Below, piece by piece: positions 8,687-11,889 of a DNA stretch of 11,889 nt. This DNA is from Phoronis ovalis (taxonomy: Eukaryota > Phoronida > Phoronidae), in the NCBI GenBank assembly GCA_028565635.1, contig JAOXYB010049447.1, positions 1 through 11,889 on the forward strand. Reading direction: 5' to 3'. A program made the position numbers and the translations under genes. Each line of letters begins with the position of its first letter. The first letter of the stretch is position 1. Under the pieces are notes generated by a model that worked only from the letters and a program-made list of their open reading frames with translations, did not search any database and had not been told where the DNA came from.

Positions 8687-8929
8687 ATTATTAATTATAA
8701 TTTAGATCAAGTTTTAAATCATGTTTAGACATCATCGAAAAGTATGTCACTGATCCCGGACTTGATATACTACATACCCTTACTCCAAAGATGCATCGTT
8801 ACTGCAGTTTTAGTGGATGCAGCTGAACTGGTTTCAAGGCTATTGCGTGACCAAAAGTGTGAGGAAAGAGACAGCTAGAGACACTGCATACCATGATATG
8901 GTTTATTTTTACAGGCACGATATAAATAC

Positions 8930-9190
8930 CTCGAATAATAAGCCGCATTAATCCTCTCCCTTCTGGGTTGCCAACATTATAAATGCTATATATTCCTCCA
9001 TGACCAGGTTCAACTCTAGAGATGGTTCCAGTTACTAAACCATTCCATGCAGTTATGCTATCGCCCTCAGAAAAACCACCATCTTGATCTTTCTTCCATC
9101 TTATACCATCCGCTTGTGTTCCAATAAAAGTCACGGTAACGTTGTCACCAATACTGACTGTCTTGGTTAAAGTTTCAGGGATAAAGTCAG
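8930..9190 (-). CDS. Tie-like receptor exon: Ig-like domain 2
   Basis: A 261-nt exon, phase 1 at both ends, with acceptor TTTTTGAATTTTAG ending at 9191 and donor GTATTT starting at 8929. It encodes 86 codons: DFIPETLTKTVSIGDNVTVT (strands A-B), GIRWKKDQDGG (strand C with tryptophan), a loop, then GHGGIYSIYNVG (F strand with tyrosine), ending GRGLMRLIIR. The domain has no cysteine pair, which also fits the second Ig of Tie receptors as I recall it. The sequon DNVT supports an extracellular location. The frame stays open for about 42 codons past the donor, to a stop at 8799, so intron retention would give a short tail after Ig2. The donor GTATTT is weaker than consensus. Confidence 0.92.
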
Positions 9191-9346
9191 CTAAAATTCA
9201 AAAATGTGTTAATTGTTTGTACTTTAGTCGCAGGTTACAAACCACATCTTAACCCATCATGTTTATATCGTTGCAGAACATCAATATGTTCATATAAAAA
9301 AACTAATATTCAAGTGAATATATCTACCCCATATACAGGTACTTAC
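9191..9346. other. Short intron between Ig1 and Ig2 exons
   Basis: A 156-bp intron with donor GTAAGTACC and acceptor TTTTAG on the minus strand. It is the only short intron in the gene and keeps the two Ig exons together as a unit between the inverted transposon copies. Confidence 0.85.
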
Positions 9347-9631
9347 CAGTTACATTCATATGAATGGACGTCACATGAGAATACAAATTAGATATTTGCT
9401 TCATAGTGCAGTAATAAGCCCCAAAATTGTGACCAAATCTTTTCATGTAATGTCGAACAGGTGTACCGGTGTCAAGTTTGTGCGGGTTCCCTTCAGGTAT
9501 TACTTCTCCATGATCGGTATCAATGAAAAACCCAAATGACATTTCATGATTATCCACATCTGCATTTCCACGACCATGGCACTCAATTCTACCATCAGCA
9601 ATCAGAAGTGTACTGATATCATACAGGATTT
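9347..9631 (-). CDS. Tie-like receptor exon: Ig-like domain 1
   Basis: A 285-nt exon, phase 1 at both ends, with acceptor CTACACTTTCTTCCAG ending at 9632 and donor GTAAGTACC starting at 9346. It encodes ILYDISTLLIADGRIECHGR, a loop region (VDNHEMSFGFFIDTDHG), then FGHNFGAYYCTMKQ and HMNVT before the junction. The B-strand cysteine (RIEC) and the F-strand YxC (AYYC) give a canonical Ig disulfide with about 62 residues between. The order and the Ig1-Ig2 linker (NVTADFIPETL) match the Tie N-terminus. The frame is open another 36 codons upstream (to about 9741), so an upstream acceptor is not excluded, but the chosen acceptor has the best pyrimidine tract and the same phase as the other exons. 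Transposon copy 2 begins about 110 bp upstream. Confidence 0.92.
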
Positions 9632-9741
9632 CTGGAAGAAAGTGTAGGGTATATGAGTCACCACTTTGATGGCTTCCCATGTTTGTAGCACTGCTAGTCA
9701 GGAGTTCTTTTTGTGTTGTGCATCACAATTTTGAACTTTAA

Positions 9742-10777
9742 AGGGCGAGCTAAACTTTATATACACCATACAATGTTATTTTGTGATATGTCGCTTGGCG
9801 GCGCGCATAACGCAGCAAACTCATTTGTCGTCCTTGGGGTAGTATAAATAGCCCCGGTGATCAGTTGGTCGTCGATTCAAGAAGTTGTGTCATTAGGCGT
9901 TTCGTTGAAATAGTAAGTAAATTCTTGTTATTTAAGTGTCATTGCAAAAAAAAATTGAGTTGGTTTCTAATAATTGACTATGCTATCGCTGAATTAAGAG
10001 TAATATATTATATTTTATATTGTAATCGTTGTAATATGACTAGTTATAAAGTGGAGTAGACATGCTTAGTACTTGTACGTGTATATAGTATATAGCCATT
10101 ATTTATCAACAATATGCGATGTAGAAAAAATATTATGTCATAGATGCATATTTTATCAGGTTTAGAAAAGAGGCAAATTAAAGTTTCTATTCCATTAGAA
10201 TTGTGTGCTATGTCGTAAAAATAAATCGTGAATTGAAGAAGACATTTATTAGATTATTATACTGATGGCCATCTTAACTTCGGGCTGAGCAAGGTCGAAT
10301 AATTCCTGAACATCATGAACATTTGCATTACACACATTGGATAAGTTTGCTGATTGCATTTGTAAAAAATTTCAGCAGAGCTAGTGAATATTTTTTTGCT
10401 GTTTATTTTCTGTTTCTGTTTAGCAGTTTAATAATAGAATTATGCTATCCAGTATATAACTTATTGAATGATTTTTTATTTTTTTCATGTATAACGATAT
10501 ATTCATTTTGAGGAGCAGTCAACAGATCTCATTATATTAGAAAAAAATGGTGAAAGAAAGTTATTCCTTACATACAAACAAAAACAATGAAACCGTTCTG
10601 AAACGATTCTCTTTTCCAACTGCCACCTTATTTTATTTTTTTTAATTCGGGGAAGTCATGATAATTCTTAATTTAACAACTGTCCAGCACCCCTTTGCCT
10701 TGATGGGTTTTTCCCGAAAAGGGGAGCTAATTCTTAGTTATTTAACAGTTTTCCGGTGTAGACCTCCAGCTCGCCCT
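9742..10777 (+). mobile_element. Non-autonomous DNA transposon, Kolobok-like (TTAA target), copy 2
   Basis: A 1036-bp element with TTAA on both sides (9738-9741 and 10778-10781) and perfect 10-bp terminal inverted repeats, AGGGCGAGCT / AGCTCGCCCT. It is the inverted partner of copy 1. Left (9742-10261) and right (10262-10777) blocks match copy 1, and they meet at ATTATA/CTGATG where copy 1 has about 800 bp more. Next to the junction it has a 4-bp insertion (AACT) relative to copy 1. It keeps a TATA box and a splice donor near its left end. No transposase is encoded; the open frames inside begin without ATG and become runs of hydrophobic AT-rich codons. Confidence 0.87.
9843..9918 (+). promoter_or_regulatory. 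Element-internal TATA box and splice donor (copy 2)
   Basis: TATAAATA at 9843-9850, followed by GC-richer sequence (GCCCCGG), and a consensus donor GTAAGT at 9913-9918, about 65 bp downstream. This looks like the promoter and short first exon of the parent autonomous transposon. Copy 1 carries the same block inverted, with TATAAACA in place of the TATA box, and an intact GTAAGT. In copy 2 transcription would run plus-strand, antisense to the receptor gene. Activity is inferred only from motifs. Confidence 0.42.
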
Positions 10778-11008
10778 TTAAGCTTAAACGTTATTCAGGA
10801 TTTTAACTGATTTTAGTGGCTTAATTTACACAATTTATAATGGCATTATATAAACTGAGCTACCATAAGATATAAAATTTGAGAGGTAAAAAATCATAAA
10901 CTATGAAATATTACACGAATTAACGAGTGATAGGGTTTGAAATTTAGTGTGAAAAATAGATACATACTGTATTATTACCGTGTTATTACTAAATTAATTC
11001 TATTTAAT

Positions 11009-11191
11009 TCAATTATACAGTTCGAGATACCAAGTTTGACCAACACAATTTGAAAACTTTTCACCACGATCTTCTAAATTTTTGTGGTGCTTACTTGTTG
11101 GCATGAATATGAACATTGGCAATGTTGCACCCTGGTTATCATAATAAACATCAAACACTTGATAGCGTTTTAACACTAATTTATAACGTTT
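11009..11191 (-). other. Unrecognised 60-codon open frame, coding-like
   Basis: Stop-free minus-strand frame between TAA and TGA, with no ATG at its start. It includes VFDVYYDNQGATLPMF, IFMPTSKHHKNLEDRGEKF and SNCVGQTWYLELYN. The residue mix (D, N, G, K, H, C, W) is less biased than usual for chance frames in this AT-rich DNA. I do not recognise a family. It could be a transposase or retroelement fragment, or contain a small receptor exon: 11095-11131 has an acceptor-like CCAG and a good donor GTAAGC with phases 0 to 1. It could also be chance. Confidence 0.3.
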
Positions 11192-11636
11192 TTATGTTTA
11201 CAACAATCGCATTTCTTTAGTTGCTGTTGCGCATGCTTATCCAATGACTCCTTTTGGTCAAGCTGCCTCCGACTCATTTTAGTGCTGGCCCTTCATGGCT
11301 ACTCATAGCTCTAACATTTCTGGAACCTGCTTTTTAGGCAAATGTTACATCCAAAGCTTGTCATATTGCCTTAAACTGGTGTTTCAATAATTCATACAGT
11401 TTGTTGTACGTTTTATTACCAGTTGATTTTCACAAAGCTTCAATTTACATCTATTTATTTGTTGGTGCCATTACTTTATTTTGAGGTTTGCCTTTTCACC
11501 CAAATTATATTAATAAAACTATTTATATAAAGTGTCAGGTAGGAAACGTAAATTTTAAATCTTCCAGTTACCATATTTCCAATAAATAATCAATAAGCTG
11601 TCCTTAACGGTGCTCGAACCTTAAAACTAGATTTAC

Positions 11637-11689
11637 CTGTTTTTCTTGGGCTTGTGAAGTAAACGCTGTCAAAGCCACCAGTGAGCCAA
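11637..11689 (-). CDS. Candidate 5' exon of the Tie-like receptor (signal-peptide end?), frame unresolved
   Basis: A 53-nt segment with a very pyrimidine-rich acceptor (TTGTTTATTTTATTTTATAG, ending at 11690) and donor GTAAAT after AAACAG (11636). Two readings compete. Frame A reads GSLVALTAFTSQAQEKQ, like the end of a signal peptide with a cleavage site near SQA, where Tie receptors need one. It leaves in phase 0 and does not fit the phase-1 start of the Ig1 exon. Frame B reads WLTGGFDSVYFTSPRKT, enters in phase 2, and leaves in phase 1, which fits Ig1. One extra base in the A5 run (GAAAAACAG) would reconcile frame A with Ig1. No convincing ATG exon is joined to it inside the window. Confidence 0.4.
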
Positions 11690-11889
11690 CTATAAAATAA
11701 AATAAACAAAATAACTCACCAAGATACCAAATGATAAAAAAGTCATGGTCTATATATACATACGCATAGATTTCCTATACTAATAAAATGTCATCTGCAT
11801 ATGAGAACAGTTACTGAGATGCAGAATTCTTGATAAAAATAAACTAAAAACCATTGACCCTGTTTGAATTTAATTTTCTAAATATACAT
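11690..11889. other. AT-rich sequence upstream of the candidate 5' exon
   Basis: On the minus strand an ATG at 11746-11744 follows a TATATATAG stretch and opens MTFLSFGIL before a GTGAGT donor at 11719. The apparent intron to 11690 would be only 30 bp, and the phase-0 join puts a stop codon in the next exon, so I do not call a first exon. A second frame runs open and hydrophobic straight through (DHDFFIIWYLGELF and on into GSLVALTAF) but lacks a methionine. Confidence 0.4.

Larger units (their letters stand above)
5233..8929. other. Long intron between Ig2 and EGF1 exons, about half transposon
   Basis: A 3.7-kb intron. From left to right it holds Kolobok-like copy 1 (5307-7098) with a nested foldback palindrome, about 300 bp with nothing recognised (7103-7405), a Tc1/mariner-type element (7408-8089), and an AT-rich stretch with a 22-bp perfect palindrome at 8665-8686 (ATTAAT, TATAATTATA, ATTAAT). 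No receptor exon is expected, because Ig2 and EGF1 join directly in frame. Confidence 0.75.
9632..11636. other. Intron upstream of Ig1 exon
   Basis: About 2.0 kb, if the 11637-11689 exon is real. It contains transposon copy 2 (9742-10777), an unexplained minus-strand open frame (11009-11191), and AT-rich sequence (11192-11636) in which I see nothing else. Confidence 0.5.
1559..11689 (-). other. Tie/Tek-like receptor tyrosine kinase gene, ectodomain part (partial at both ends)
   Basis: This is the span of the exons assigned to one minus-strand receptor gene. Vertebrate Tie1/Tie2 are angiopoietin-pathway receptors on the cell surface, with Ig1-Ig2-EGF(3)-Ig3-FN3(3)-transmembrane-kinase order. 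The exons here give Ig1-Ig2-EGF1-EGF2-FN3-1-FN3-2(first half) in the same order and in one continuous frame. Marker strings support the family: FIPETLTKTVSIGDNV at the Ig1/Ig2 border, LMRLIIR running into the first EGF, and DPYGCSC in EGF2. No transmembrane or kinase sequence is in the window, so the kinase is inferred from family membership only. The alternative is a soluble or kinase-less Ig/EGF/FN3 protein. The gene symbol is left blank because orthology to Tie1 or Tie2 cannot be assigned. Confidence 0.85.

Noticed and set aside
9206-9391. Plus-strand frame MLIVCTLVAG
   Set aside because: Lies antisense across the short intron and the end of the Ig1 exon; no coding evidence.
11690-11719. 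Apparent 30-bp intron (GTGAGT to TATAG) joining MTFLSFGIL to the candidate 5' exon
   Set aside because: Too short for an ordinary animal intron, and the phase-0 join gives an immediate stop.

Overview
The window looks like a piece of AT-rich animal nuclear DNA. It has short protein-coding exons with GT/AG splice sites and long introns filled with transposon debris, and no bacterial-style gene packing. The organism is probably an invertebrate. A bivalve or another marine lophotrochozoan, or an invertebrate deuterostome, would fit, but the sequence does not settle this.

The main content is the extracellular part of one minus-strand gene, which I read as an invertebrate Tie/Tek (angiopoietin-receptor type) receptor tyrosine kinase. 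In transcription order (right to left) the exons are: a doubtful 5' exon (11637-11689), Ig-like 1 (9347-9631), Ig-like 2 (8930-9190), EGF-like 1 (5101-5232), EGF-like 2 (4146-4295), fibronectin III 1 (3061-3372), and the first half of fibronectin III 2 (1559-1629). All exons from Ig1 to FN3-1 start and end in phase 1, so they join in one frame and each domain is a symmetric module. The rest of FN3-2, any further FN3, the transmembrane segment and the kinase would lie beyond position 1. Compared with vertebrate Tie receptors, the third EGF and the third Ig appear to be missing, because EGF2 joins FN3-1 in frame.

The introns carry mobile DNA. Two copies of one TTAA-flanked transposon (Kolobok-like, or possibly piggyBac-like) lie in opposite orientation at 5307-7098 and 9742-10777, in the two introns that bracket the Ig1-Ig2 exon pair. 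The larger copy contains a 238-bp foldback palindrome (6236-6473) built from AGCAGAT heptamers and 14-bp spacers. A separate TA-flanked Tc1/mariner-type element without a visible transposase lies at 7408-8089. A retroposon-like 3' tail lies at about 1685-1790. On the left, 723-962 (minus strand) encodes a fragment of an SGNH/GDSL hydrolase with its GxND block, probably a relic or a stray exon. A 21-bp tandem repeat opens the window.

The most interesting arrangement is the inverted transposon pair around the two Ig exons. In pre-mRNA it could pair into a long double-stranded stem around a frame-preserving 546-nt cassette. That suggests cassette skipping, circular RNA formation or A-to-I editing. 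These are inferences from layout, not observations.
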